Assembly (NCBI RefSeq): GCF_030272615.1
Contig: NC_081408.1
Location: forward strand, 305,261,950-305,321,949
DNA length: 60,000 bases
Reading direction: 5' to 3'
From: Cryptomeria japonica
Lineage: Eukaryota > Streptophyta > Pinopsida > Cupressales > Cupressaceae
Each line of letters opens with the position of its first letter. Positions within the stretch are counted from its first letter, which is position 1. The notes beneath the pieces were generated by a model. That model was not told the origin of the DNA and searched no databases. It worked only from the letters and a program-made list of their open reading frames with translations. The position numbers and the translations under genes are program-made. Below are positions 10,571-20,149 of the stretch, one piece after another.

Positions 10571-12147
10571 AACAAACACATAAACACCATATTTACGTGG
10601 AAAACCCAAACAAGGAAAAACCACTATGAGAATCAAACTCACAATATAAATGTAATTTGTTATGTTGTTTCCTCTAGAACTCTTTGCTCCTGAGAGGAGT
10701 TGTAGAACTAAGACACACAACCTTGGGGAAAGATACAAATGTCTTGCAAGGTTGAAACTCATTATTTTAGGGCAAGATGCATAAAGTGACCAAAAGACTC
10801 GATTGTCTTTCAACAAAGAAAGGAATAGCTGAATTGGAATGAACAAGATCTCCTGATCATGAAATTGAATTTGAATTATTATTTCAAGTGATCAATATCA
10901 TGGAAAACTCTTTTGATTTCAAACACAATCTCTAAACTCTGTCACACTGAGAATATCATCATCAAAGCTCTTCACTATAGTCTTTTACACATCTCCAATA
11001 CCGAATTTTCTTGGAGATATTTCACACCTTCTGCAAATCAATTCACATTCATTCCACACTCTCACTTACACATCCACACTCCTTTATATACAAGATTAAT
11101 CATCAAAACCTTAACAAGGTTTACCACAAATAAAATAGACAATATTACATAAATTTGGCCACCAGACAAAAAACGTCCATTTTGGTCCACTCCAAGAGAT
11201 AGAGAGGACCCAAAAACATTACAATACAACATTTCCAAATGATTCCAATGAACTGCACACGCAAAAACATCTTCCAAGTTCGACATCAAATGAAACGTGA
11301 AGATAAACATTAAAGCACCTTAACTAGTCGGCCAACAAGCAAATCTCCAAAGCAAATTACATAATGCAAATCTACACACACCATGGTGAGACCCAAAACA
11401 TTAAACAAACTCGTCCTCCAAAGAAAACCCAAACCAAAAGAGTGTGATCAAAGTAGTATACAATGTCATAGTCAACTGGAGACTAGAATAGCTAACAACA
11501 TTGAACTCAAAACCTCATAACTCCACTTGTCAATCAAGTTACCACTTGAAAATTGAACTAGAACATTGCACATACCACATGAACAAATCCTCCAAACTAT
11601 AGAACTTCAATCCACATATTTGGAAGCCACTTGGAATACTCTGGACCTATTTTGACAGACAACCTTACTATCAAAAGCATCAACAACCAACCCTGCTAAT
11701 AGAGTAATAGAGGACCTGCAAACCTGATAGTGTAATATGCATATAACATAGATATGATATTCAAAACCACAACATATAATCTTCACATACCAAAGGAACA
11801 CAAGGTATTCTTCTACTAGGACATTAAAAACTTTTTCCTGCATATATATTGTTTCCTACATATTCAAACTTCTACTGCATCAACCTTACATATAAATACT
11901 CTTTCCTGCAAATTGGAACTTCCATCAACATCATACCTAAACACATAAATACTCTTTCCTTCATATTAGAACTTTTACTATATCATCCTTACTTCAACAT
12001 CTATGACAACTCAAGACCAGTTGAAAAATTAATGACAACACAAGACAGGTTGAAATCAATGACAACATAAGATAGGTTGACATCAATGGAAACACAAGAC
12101 AAATTGACATCAATGACAACACAATACAACAACTCAAGTTTTCAACA
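10571..12147 (-). repeat. Copia 5' LTR, second part (after the LINE insertion)
   Basis: Continues the LTR interrupted at 6038. It holds the TTTACGTGGAAAACCC..GGAAAAACCAC block (10593-10625), a diverged copy of the window's first 500 bp (10639-11005), and a 27-bp repeat array at its end. The outer edge, about TTCAACA at 12147, is approximate. No gene is present: the open frames inside are short and lack homology. Confidence 0.5.
12003..12130. repeat. 27-bp tandem repeat array, about 4.6 units
   Basis: Units begin ATGACAAC or ATGGAAAC at 12003, 12032, 12059, 12086 and 12113 (spacing 29, 27, 27, 27) and contain TTGACATCA-like cores. Similar TTGACATCAATGACAA words mark the ends of this class of Copia LTR. 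Confidence 0.85.
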
Positions 12148-12205
12148 CATCCATTATTGAAAAGAAGATGGAACAAGAATACACAACACTCTCATAGAGG
12201 CATCT

Positions 12206-12649
12206 CTAATAGGAAATCTCAAACCCAAACTCAACTAACTGATCAAACATACCCCTTAGACTAACATCTTGTACACCAACAAGATACCTTTGATAAGCAT
12301 CCTCATCCTGGTATGCCCTACCCGTAGCAGCATCCTACTTAGCTCTAAGTTGATCCCTCTCAACAATAAGAGCTTCTCGCTCTGGTATCCATGACTCCTA
12401 CTCCTCAATATGTAAAACCCTATTAGTTGCTTGATCTACCTCTAACTAGCCCACCTATTCCTACATCTCTGTAATAAGATGCCTTTGGGTCCACAACTCT
12501 ACTCTCGATACACCAAGATCAAAAGCATCCTCTACATCCTTTCCCACATCAACATCTTGCATCTCATTATCATCACTATCTTCATCTCCATCAGAACTAG
12601 AACAATCTAAATCATCACCCTCCAAATTGTCATAATCACTATCTTGTTG
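12206..12649 (-). pseudogene. antisense extra ORF of an old Tat-type element (broken by TAG codons)
   Basis: A single minus-strand frame of 147 codons shows an acidic N-terminal stretch (DGDEDSDDNEMQDVDV) and then a charged helical, coiled-coil-like part (PEREALIVERDQLRAK, YQRYLVGVQDVSLRGMFDQL). It is interrupted by five internal TAG codons and no frameshift, and ends at TAG 12206-12208. It lies just upstream of a polypurine tract and LTR start, antisense to that element. Tat-lineage Ty3 elements (for example Grande and Retand) are known to carry antisense extra ORFs between pol and the 3' LTR. The product's function is unknown. The upstream limit is uncertain because in-frame TGA codons precede 12649. 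Confidence 0.6.
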
Positions 12650-12782
12650 TCAAATTGGCCTTCAAATCAAGAATTTTCTCTCGATTTCCCAAGGGGGCAC
12701 CATATTACCCTGTCGCCACTGGGGCATATTGGAGATATATTTTATCAGCTTTTATTTGAAACAATGGTTGAAAACACATTGT

Positions 12783-12799
12783 CTCAAAGAGGGGAAAAT
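12783..12799 (+). other. polypurine tract of the older Tat-type host element
   Basis: TCTCAAAGAGGGGAAAAT directly precedes a TGTAAACAAC LTR start at 12800. It is nearly identical to the tract of the intact Tat element at 27353-27365. Confidence 0.65.
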
Positions 12800-13031
12800 T
12801 GTAAACAACTAGAATTTTCTTGTTCTTGTGAACATTAATTTTACTAATTATTCCTCTTTGTTAATTAAATAATTTTAATTATTTAATTAATCAAACTTTA
12901 TTCTTCTAAATTTACATTATTCCTTTGTTTCAAATTCATAATTCAAATTTCCCTTTACATTTCATTATGAAATAATCTTTCCTCTTCTAATATTAATTAA
13001 ATAATTTTTAATTAATCACCATTATTTATGT
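12800..13031 (+). repeat. host LTR-like sequence, segment 1
   Basis: Starts TG after a polypurine tract and is rich in TTAATTAAATAAT words, like the 5' half of Tat LTRs. The last five bases, TATGT (13027-13031), are the target of the Tat insertion. The sequence resumes at 29243. Confidence 0.5.
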
Positions 13032-13340
13032 TGTAGTCACATAAATCTGTCCACTTAATTAAATGAATATTTAATATTTATTTGATTATTTAACCATCAA
13101 TTAATAATTAATTAAATTAATATATTTAATTAATTCATCTTAACCCTCTTCTCCTATTAATTAAATAAATTATTCAATTTATTTGATTTAATTCACTTAA
13201 CCAAATTCAGACCATTAATTAAATAAATAAATCATATTTATTTAATTAAATCTTCTCTCACATTTAAATAAATTAATATTTATTTAAATCCCCCAAAATC
13301 CCACCTCTCACATTTAAATAAATAAATCATTTATTTAAAA

Positions 13341-13498
13341 TCACCTTTATCCTCCACCCACTTGCATTTTCCTACAAATGCAAGTTGCACAATTATTTTA
13401 AATAAATAATTTATTTAAATCACCTTTATCCTCCACCCACTTGTATTTTCCTACAAAAGCAAGTTGCACAACTATTTTAAATAAATTATTTATTTAAA
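13341..13498. repeat. 79-bp tandem duplication in the Tat LTR
   Basis: Units starting TCACCTTTATCCTCCACCCA lie at 13341 and 13420; the 3' LTR has the same at 27675 and 27754. A further 52-bp duplication (CTCAAAGTCTTGGATAACC) begins at 13989 and 14041. Confidence 0.85.
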
Positions 13499-14480
13499 AT
13501 CCTATTTATCCTCACCCACTTGAAACCTTTAATGGTTTCCCTTAAAGTAGTCAAACTTGATGGCTTTAAAGTCTTCAAACTTGATGGCTTCCTTCTATAG
13601 TCTTCTTAAGACTTTAATGGTTTTCCTTAAAGTCTTCAAGCCTTTAATGGTTTCCCTCAAAGTCTTCAAGCATTTAAATCCTTTATCTTCATTTTCTCAT
13701 TTAAATAAATTAATATTTATTTAAATATTTATCCAAATTCAACTTACACCATTTAATTGAAATAAATGATTTTATTTTAATTGAAAATACCAAAATTTCT
13801 CCCACTTGCATTTTCCTACAAAATCCACGTGCATGCCTAAACCCCTTCTAAATTCTTCTAAACCCTTCCTAATTAGCCTAATCCATCCCCTAAATATTGT
13901 CACATTCCTAAGCAAATTGGAGTCACTTCTCAAAGACTCCAAAGTCTTTGAAAAGCAATTAATGCTTTGTGTGTTCAACAAATTAACCCTCAAAGTCTTG
14001 GATAACCTTTGAAAGCTTCCAACCTTCAACCACTAAATGGCTCAAAGTCTTGGATAACCTTTGAAAGCTTTCAACCTTCAACCACTTAATCCCCAAAGTC
14101 TCCAATAACCATTAATGGTTAATTCAACCCTCCCACATGGTTAAAACATTTGTTTTGACTCAACCTCTACCCAACCCAAAGGTCTCATCAGGCCATTAAT
14201 GCTTTGACCATGATTATCTCTTAAACATTTGCACAAAGGTTTATCCTTGGATTAACTCTTAATCCAATGGGTAATCTTAATTTAGACTTGACCCTTACCT
14301 TCTAGATAACCATGAGGTCTTCTCAGGCCTTTAATGCCTCCAACCTCTTCTCTCAACCCAATCCTATGTTGAAACTTGTCACCATTTTATTGGTGCCAAT
14401 TGTGCACATGGATCCCCAACTTTCAATCCTAACCCTTGTTAAGATTGCTCAATCTTAACCCTTCATTTCCCTATTTCTTC

Positions 14481-14488
14481 TATAAATA
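14481..14488 (+). promoter_or_regulatory. TATA box of the Tat 5' LTR
   Basis: TATAAATA within a C/T-rich context, about 420 bp before the LTR end. It probably marks the U3/R boundary region from which genomic RNA starts. The 3' LTR copy is at 28815-28822. Confidence 0.6.
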
Positions 14489-14905
14489 GAACCCTTCTCC
14501 TCAAGCAAAAGGAGAAGCATTTTAGAGTATTGTTGTTATACTGGCATTAGCATAGAGCTTTTTCATAGCATCACTATCTACTCTAGCATAGTATTTAGCT
14601 TTTCATTTCATATTTGAAGCTTAGTATTAAATCTCAATCCTCCATAAGCATCCATAGTGCAAAAAGCTGCTGAGAGCTACACTCATTTGGGACTTGGAGA
14701 GGAGAGGAACAAGGGAGGAGCAACTATGAGCATCTTGATTAGCTATTTCATTTTATGTTTATATGCTTTCTATTTCATGCTTAATATCTCTCTTGATATG
14801 CCTGTTTAGGATAATCTTTTGTTGCTAACACTAACGTTTGTTTCTTGTGCTCTTGTGTGTGTTGCCATCAAACATATTTTCTAATCCTTTTTGCAGAGCA
14901 TCATT

Positions 14906-14923
14906 TGGTGAACCCGACGTGAA
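14906..14923 (+). other. primer-binding site of the Tat element (tRNA not identified)
   Basis: TGGTGAACCCGACGTGAA begins 2 bp after the LTR. Its complement ends in CCA as a tRNA 3' end must. It is not the initiator-Met PBS and I could not match it to a plant tRNA from memory. The same 18 nt occur at 48059-48076 in the gag-only element. Confidence 0.8.
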
Positions 14924-16803
14924 TCGAACACGCAACCTTCATCAATTTTTTTTTTTTAACCAATAACATGTTTGAATGTTGAAAATGTCACACAGGTTGC
15001 GATTTTGACACTGTTTTGGTGCGTTTGGCATTATTTTGGCGCTATTCCCCCTGTTTCAGTGCTTTTCCCTTCTCTGTCTTTCCCTCTCTTTTAATACGTT
15101 TGTGTTAAATAGTGCCTCTGTTCAAACGCAGACTAGCGCTATTGTAACAAAACGTTGTACAAATCACTTTGTAACCAAAAAAAATAAAAAACCAAAAAAA
15201 AATAAAAAAATTTAGGCTTGTAGAAGCCCACCAAATAGGTGGATTTTACTAACTATTTTTCTCTTTTGTGCAGATTTAAATTAGATTAAAGAGTAGATTT
15301 ATATTTTTTACTAACTTGTTTTTGAAGTTGGTTTTAAAAATGAATTCACTTTTTATTTTGGTTTAAAATTAACTTCACATTTCAAATTTGGGCTTTTGAA
15401 AAAGAATCACACATTTGTTTGGGGCTATTAAAAAGAATTTCATTGTTCAAAGGTAAAAAGAACCACAAACTTATACAAAAACAACTTTTTTTTTTTTTTT
15501 TGCAAGTTAGAAAACAAACTTCGTTTTGGTGCTTAAAATCAACAAGGCAAATTTTATTTCTTGCATCAAGATAAAACTCACAATCCACACTTCCATTTTT
15601 GGTGCAAATAAAATTCACAATCAACTTGTCTCATTTTCAAAGCAATTTTACTTCATGCAAACGTGTTTTTCATTAAGTTGACCAGGATTTTCAAATTCTA
15701 GTTTACTCAAACAATTGCCTTTGAAAATTAAAAAGAACACCATGATTGTTGGAGCAACATCTCCAAATAGTTAGATCACATTGCAATGATAGATTAAAAA
15801 GAACAAGTGTTTTTCGTGCTTGGCACACTTGTGCAAAGAGTTGGTCGAGTGGTCCTACTTCTAACACACACTATCCTCTCCCTTGGCTTTCGTGGTCCTA
15901 GGTGCAAGAGAAAAGTGTTAGTAGCACTCAAAATTTTATCTTTTTAAGAGAGGCCTGCCAAGAGACACATCACTCTTGGGAACGACCTTGAGCGGTAAAT
16001 CCTTCGAGCCGCTATAGAAATCAGGTGTGAGCGAAAGCTGTAGCCTTGGGTATAGCTGTTCCTACAGTGTAACTGGCCGAAAGGACAAATGGGCCCCACC
16101 ACCAGTTACAAGGCTCTTAAGTGAGTCACTGCAGAATGAACTTATGTCCAAAAACATCGAACATGACTAAACACCTTTAAGTAGTAGCCCACCCATTCTA
16201 TTGATTGAGGATATTTGAGGTATAATTTAGTGCAAGAGCATAGATGGTTTTGCTCCCAAGATACTCACCATACATATTTCCTTGAGTAGAAACATAGCTT
16301 TTTGAAAGGTCACTTGTGGCTTGATAAAAGTGGTGACTCCCCCATCATAGGGATCATCTATTTGTTATGCTCGTGCAAGACTTAGTATATCACATCCTTA
16401 CCTGCCACGACGGGATTCATAAGGTATGTAGTACCAAAGTCGAAGAAATATCAAGATGTGGGCTAAATTTATCACAACTGGCCATTTGACCTTAGGGATA
16501 AAGAGTGTTTGAAGTGTGTTCGTTTTACAAACCTAGTGCAAATTGAGCCGACTTTAGGCTTTGGAATTACACCTTAAAATAAATCTAAAGGAAGGGTCAA
16601 AAACAAGTCCAAGGATTGGGTTGATCTAGACCCATACTCATTTGTGCCTTTTGAGGCAACATTCTTGTGTTTGTGTGCTTGCTTTGTTTTCTTGTCAAAG
16701 AAAAATCAGAAAATCAATCCCAAAAACAAAGTATTCATCCAACATCTGTCAACACAACTAAAAATACCAAAAACACAGTGCAAACAACAAAGAATCACAT
16801 TTT
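14924..16803 (+). other. Tat element leader, non-coding part
   Basis: Long untranslated region with homopolymer A and T tracts (around 14946, 15178-15210 and 15484). No supported gene: the minus-strand open frame at 15382-15624 has no homology or motif. Long leaders are usual in the Tat lineage. Confidence 0.6.
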
Positions 16804-17187
16804 ATGACCATTCTTCACATCTTGCGAAAGAAGGAGTGTCATCAGAATATCACCTTGAAAAGAAGACCATTAAGCTCAAAGGCTTTGATCAAAACGAGGA
16901 AATTCTTCTATATCAATCGACAAATCTTTGTCTCCCATAGAGTCTTTCTACATCGCATGCGTCTATACCTTCAAGGTAAAACAAACGAGTTTGATTCAGA
17001 ATCATTGAACCGCAGAGCTTTTATGCAATATAGAGCTCTGAGTTATCACAAAAATCAAGGAGGAAAGATTAATCCCAACTTCTTCCCAAACATCTGTATC
17101 ACCTACAACATAGCTCGAGAAGTGCCACCAACGTCTGAAAGGGAAGAAGAAGAGTTTGTCCCATTTGTGACACAAAGTTTTTATTGA
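16804..17187 (+). CDS. possible small leader ORF upstream of gag (127 aa)
   Basis: ATG 16804 opens a 127-codon frame ending at TGA 17187. The product is basic, with an acidic C-terminal tract (TSEREEEEFVPF) and no motif I recognise. Some Tat elements (Ogre) carry an extra ORF of unknown function between PBS and gag, and the position fits. Against it: no family match can be seen, the frame is short, and an overlapping frame (16644-16940) is also open. It may be fortuitous. Confidence 0.3.
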   Translation: MTILHILRKKECHQNITLKRRPLSSKALIKTRKFFYINRQIFVSHRVFLHRMRLYLQGKTNEFDSESLNRRAFMQYRALSYHKNQGGKINPNFFPNICITYNIAREVPPTSEREEEEFVPFVTQSFY

Positions 17188-17629
17188 AAGTTGAAAACAT
17201 TTTCATCCATCATCCCACTCATACATCATCACTTCATCATCAATCCATCCCAACTCTCAAAACATTAAGAGGTTCTTGTCCCACGATTCCTTTTTAGATA
17301 TTGCTTGAAATCAAACATATCACATCACTTTTAGATTGTTTCTACATCTAGGATAAGCTCATCCTAAGAGACACATCTACGCAGGTTAAAACTAGTTCAT
17401 GAGTGAATCCTCTCATTACTAGGTAGTCAAAATCTGTAACACATCTCAGATTTCTCTACACCTTATCACATCCAAAATCATCAAAACAAACAAGCAATTC
17501 AAAGAAAGAATTCTGGTTACATTTACCTTTAGAGTGCTAGAGATCTACAATCCACCAACCATCAATCTTTCATTTCATCACCAACTCATCATCATCTTCA
17601 ATCAACTTCAAAACAAACTTGCAAACAAA
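17188..17629 (+). other. leader between small ORF and gag
   Basis: Non-coding, rich in CATCATCA-type sequence. An open frame extends upstream of the gag ATG to 17534 but has no ATG there, so gag is taken to start at 17630. Confidence 0.5.
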
Positions 17630-20140
17630 ATGGCTCAAACCCGATCACGATCAAGGCAACGAGAAATAGAAATTGAGGAAGAAGAGGACAACCTCAATGA
17701 ATTTCAAGAAGCACTTGGAGGAAATGTGAATGATGAAAACCCAAGTACTCCCACTCCTTCAACAATCGAAAGGGTTCAGCATAACCCTCATTTTAACAGA
17801 TTATTTGATGAAATACTAAGGAGCAATGCGGATTCTCACTTCTTAAGACTTGCTCAAGAAGGAGCCAAACTCCCCTCAGACTTTGATCTTGCCCAATTAA
17901 GACAAGCATCAGAAAGACAAAGTCACCATGAGGAGGAAAGGCGTAGAGATCCCATCAGATATAACATTCCTCGAGGTAACCCACCACCTCCTCCTCCAAA
18001 TGAAATAGAGATGTTGCGGCAACAAGTCGAGAATCTCGCCCAACAACTTCATAGTGGTGTTAAGACCAATCAATTCTCACTTAACGACATCTGTCCCTAT
18101 CCTTTTGATAGGAATCTTTATATGCCACCCTTTCCACGCGGGTTCGAAACACCCAAATTTGAAAAATATAGAGGAAAGGGGGATCCCCGTGATCATGTCC
18201 GAGAATTTCATTCCGCTTGTCTTGAAGTGGCTTATGAGGACACATACCTAATGCGCCTTTTTCCCCAAAGCTTGGGAGGAACCACCACATCATGGTTTTC
18301 CCGACTACCAGGTGGCATTAGAACATTTGAGGAACTCATCCAGAAGTTCCTATCTCATTACTCTCATAATATTGAACGCGACATCACCATGGCTGATCTA
18401 TGCAACACCAAACAAAAACCAGGTGAATTATTCTCAGTATTCCTGCAACGATGGCGCCAAATGTCTAGCAGACATTCTCTTCAGTTACCTGAACGAGAAC
18501 TAGTGGAAATTTTCATTTCCAACTTAAACGAAGAAATGGAATTTCACCTGGATGTCAAAGATACCGATTCTTTTAACGATATGATCACCAAAGGTATAAA
18601 GTGTGAACGGGCACTCATCAAAAAAGGACTCATCAAAATCTTTAATGAACCCAAAGATGGTCCTCGCCCGCGCTTCAATAGTGATAAACCAAACTTCTGG
18701 AACAAGAATAAGAATATCGTCAACGATGGGGTTGTGGATGCTCGGACTGTCCAAAATGCACAACCTGTGGTTCGGTTTGCAGGACAAAATCCTCCACCTC
18801 AAAATAACACAAATGTTCCTCTTAATCAAGGTCGCATCACATCTCATGATGAACCAAGACCCCGTCCACAAAAACAAAAACGCACATACACTCCCTTAGG
18901 GGAACCCATTGAAACAGTGATGCGACAACTCATTTCTCAGAATTTGATCACTTTACCTAAGTTATCAAATTATGAGCCTCAAGTCAAACCGGCATGGTGG
19001 AGAGATACTGAACATTGTGAGTTCCATCAAGGAAGAGGACATAAGACAAGTAATTGTCATCGATTGAAAGATCTCATTCAGGATCTTATTGACCGAGGAG
19101 AAATTGAAATTGAAGGACATGACCCAAAAACAACCAATAATGATCATCAGATGTTCAAGAATCCACTTCCATCACAAGATCAAAGGGGTCCTTCCACTTC
19201 CAGACGAGGTCCTGATACCACTGATTATACGCAGGCTGCGTATAATTACACTGTCAATCACCTGTATGATGCCAGTGAACAAATTGCAACTATCACCTTC
19301 AAAAATTCCACCTCAAATTGCAATGTTGTTACGCGTCGCGGCAAAGTTACCATCAAGGCAGCTCCACAAGGCACCACCTCCATCCCAAAGCAGTACAATC
19401 TTGTGGAACAATTAGACAAAACCCCTGCGCTCATATCCATTTTAGAACTACTGCGCCTATCACCATCTCATAAAACTATCTTGGATCAAGCACTCCAAGA
19501 GGCGTCAGTCCCTGCAAACTTGAATACGGACCAGTTTCAAGCCATGGTTGGAAATCTAAAGTCATCACCTTGTCTCACTTTTTCCGAAAGTGACAACTCT
19601 TCTTTCCAACAACCTCATAATGCTTCGCTACACATTGAAGGCTTTGTCAACCAACACAGGATCAAGCAAGTCTTGATAGATAATGGAGCAGGCCTAAACA
19701 TTTGTACACTACAGTTGGTCACAGCATTGGGATATGCAATAGAATCAGTGGATCCTCGCAAGAAGATCACCATCAAGGCCTATGATGATGCAGAGCGTTC
19801 ATCCAAAGGAGCGGTGGTGCTACCAATCCGAGTGGGCCCTGTGGTAAAACACATAATTTGTCAGGTTCTGGACCTTCCTCTGCCATATAATCTATTATTA
19901 GGGAGACCTTGGATACATGCCATGCAAGCCGTTCCATCTACCTACCATCAATGTATCAAGTTCCCACATAACGGTGCAGAGATCACAATCCTGGGCGACG
20001 CAAATCCCTTTGCATTTTGCCATAATATCAGCCATCAACCAGAGATTACTGTTCCTAATAATAGGGAAGCCATTTCCTCCACATCATATGTAAATCCCGC
20101 CTCTCTTGCCAGTTCAAAGACTCCTATACCCAAGCAATAA
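17630..20140 (+). CDS. gag-pro: Tat Gag-protease polyprotein
   Basis: 836 aa from ATG 17630 (MAQTRSRSRQ) to TAA 20138. It forms the particle and matures the polyproteins. Residues 1-130 are charged and low-complexity (Glu-rich at 11-20, Pro-rich at 118-124). About 175-330 is the retrotransposon Gag domain (KFEKYRGKGDPRDHVREFH, TTTSWFSRLP, MADLCNTKQKPGELFSVFLQ). At 463-476 is a modified zinc knuckle C-x2-H-x4-H-x4-C (CEFHQGRGHKTSNC) followed by LKDLIQDLIDRG. About 665-790 is an aspartic protease with LIDNGAGLNIC (catalytic D684; D-N-G rather than D-T/S-G, as is usual in Tat) and the flap/end motif LLLGRPWIH. Pol follows in the same frame after one stop codon. No break was seen. Confidence 0.93.
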   Translation: MAQTRSRSRQREIEIEEEEDNLNEFQEALGGNVNDENPSTPTPSTIERVQHNPHFNRLFDEILRSNADSHFLRLAQEGAKLPSDFDLAQLRQASERQSHHEEERRRDPIRYNIPRGNPPPPPPNEIEMLRQQVENLAQQLHSGVKTNQFSLNDICPYPFDRNLYMPPFPRGFETPKFEKYRGKGDPRDHVREFHSACLEVAYEDTYLMRLFPQSLGGTTTSWFSRLPGGIRTFEELIQKFLSHYSHNIERDITMADLCNTKQKPGELFSVFLQRWRQMSSRHSLQLPERELVEIFISNLNEEMEFHLDVKDTDSFNDMITKGIKCERALIKKGLIKIFNEPKDGPRPRFNSDKPNFWNKNKNIVNDGVVDARTVQNAQPVVRFAGQNPPPQNNTNVPLNQGRITSHDEPRPRPQKQKRTYTPLGEPIETVMRQLISQNLITLPKLSNYEPQVKPAWWRDTEHCEFHQGRGHKTSNCHRLKDLIQDLIDRGEIEIEGHDPKTTNNDHQMFKNPLPSQDQRGPSTSRRGPDTTDYTQAAYNYTVNHLYDASEQIATITFKNSTSNCNVVTRRGKVTIKAAPQGTTSIPKQYNLVEQLDKTPALISILELLRLSPSHKTILDQALQEASVPANLNTDQFQAMVGNLKSSPCLTFSESDNSSFQQPHNASLHIEGFVNQHRIKQVLIDNGAGLNICTLQLVTALGYAIESVDPRKKITIKAYDDAERSSKGAVVLPIRVGPVVKHIICQVLDLPLPYNLLLGRPWIHAMQAVPSTYHQCIKFPHNGAEITILGDANPFAFCHNISHQPEITVPNNREAISSTSYVNPASLASSKTPIPKQ

Positions 20141-20149
20141 AAGCTTAAG

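Larger units (their letters stand above)
13032..14903 (+). repeat. Tat element 5' LTR
   Basis: 1872 bp. Compared with the 3' LTR (offset 14,334) I found two differences by eye: A at 13764 versus G at 28098, and T at 14875 versus G at 29209. The 5' half is a mosaic of TTTAAATAAA/TTTATTTAAA inverted words, the middle has internal duplications, and a TATA box lies at 14481. Confidence 0.95.

Noticed and set aside
13060-13760. Dense AT inverted repeats considered as a CRISPR-like or satellite array
   Set aside because: Unit and spacing are irregular, the same pattern is in both Tat LTRs, and the genome is a plant's.
13772-14029. 85-codon minus-strand frame present twice (also 28106-28363)
   Set aside because: Repeated only because it lies in the two Tat LTRs; no motif.
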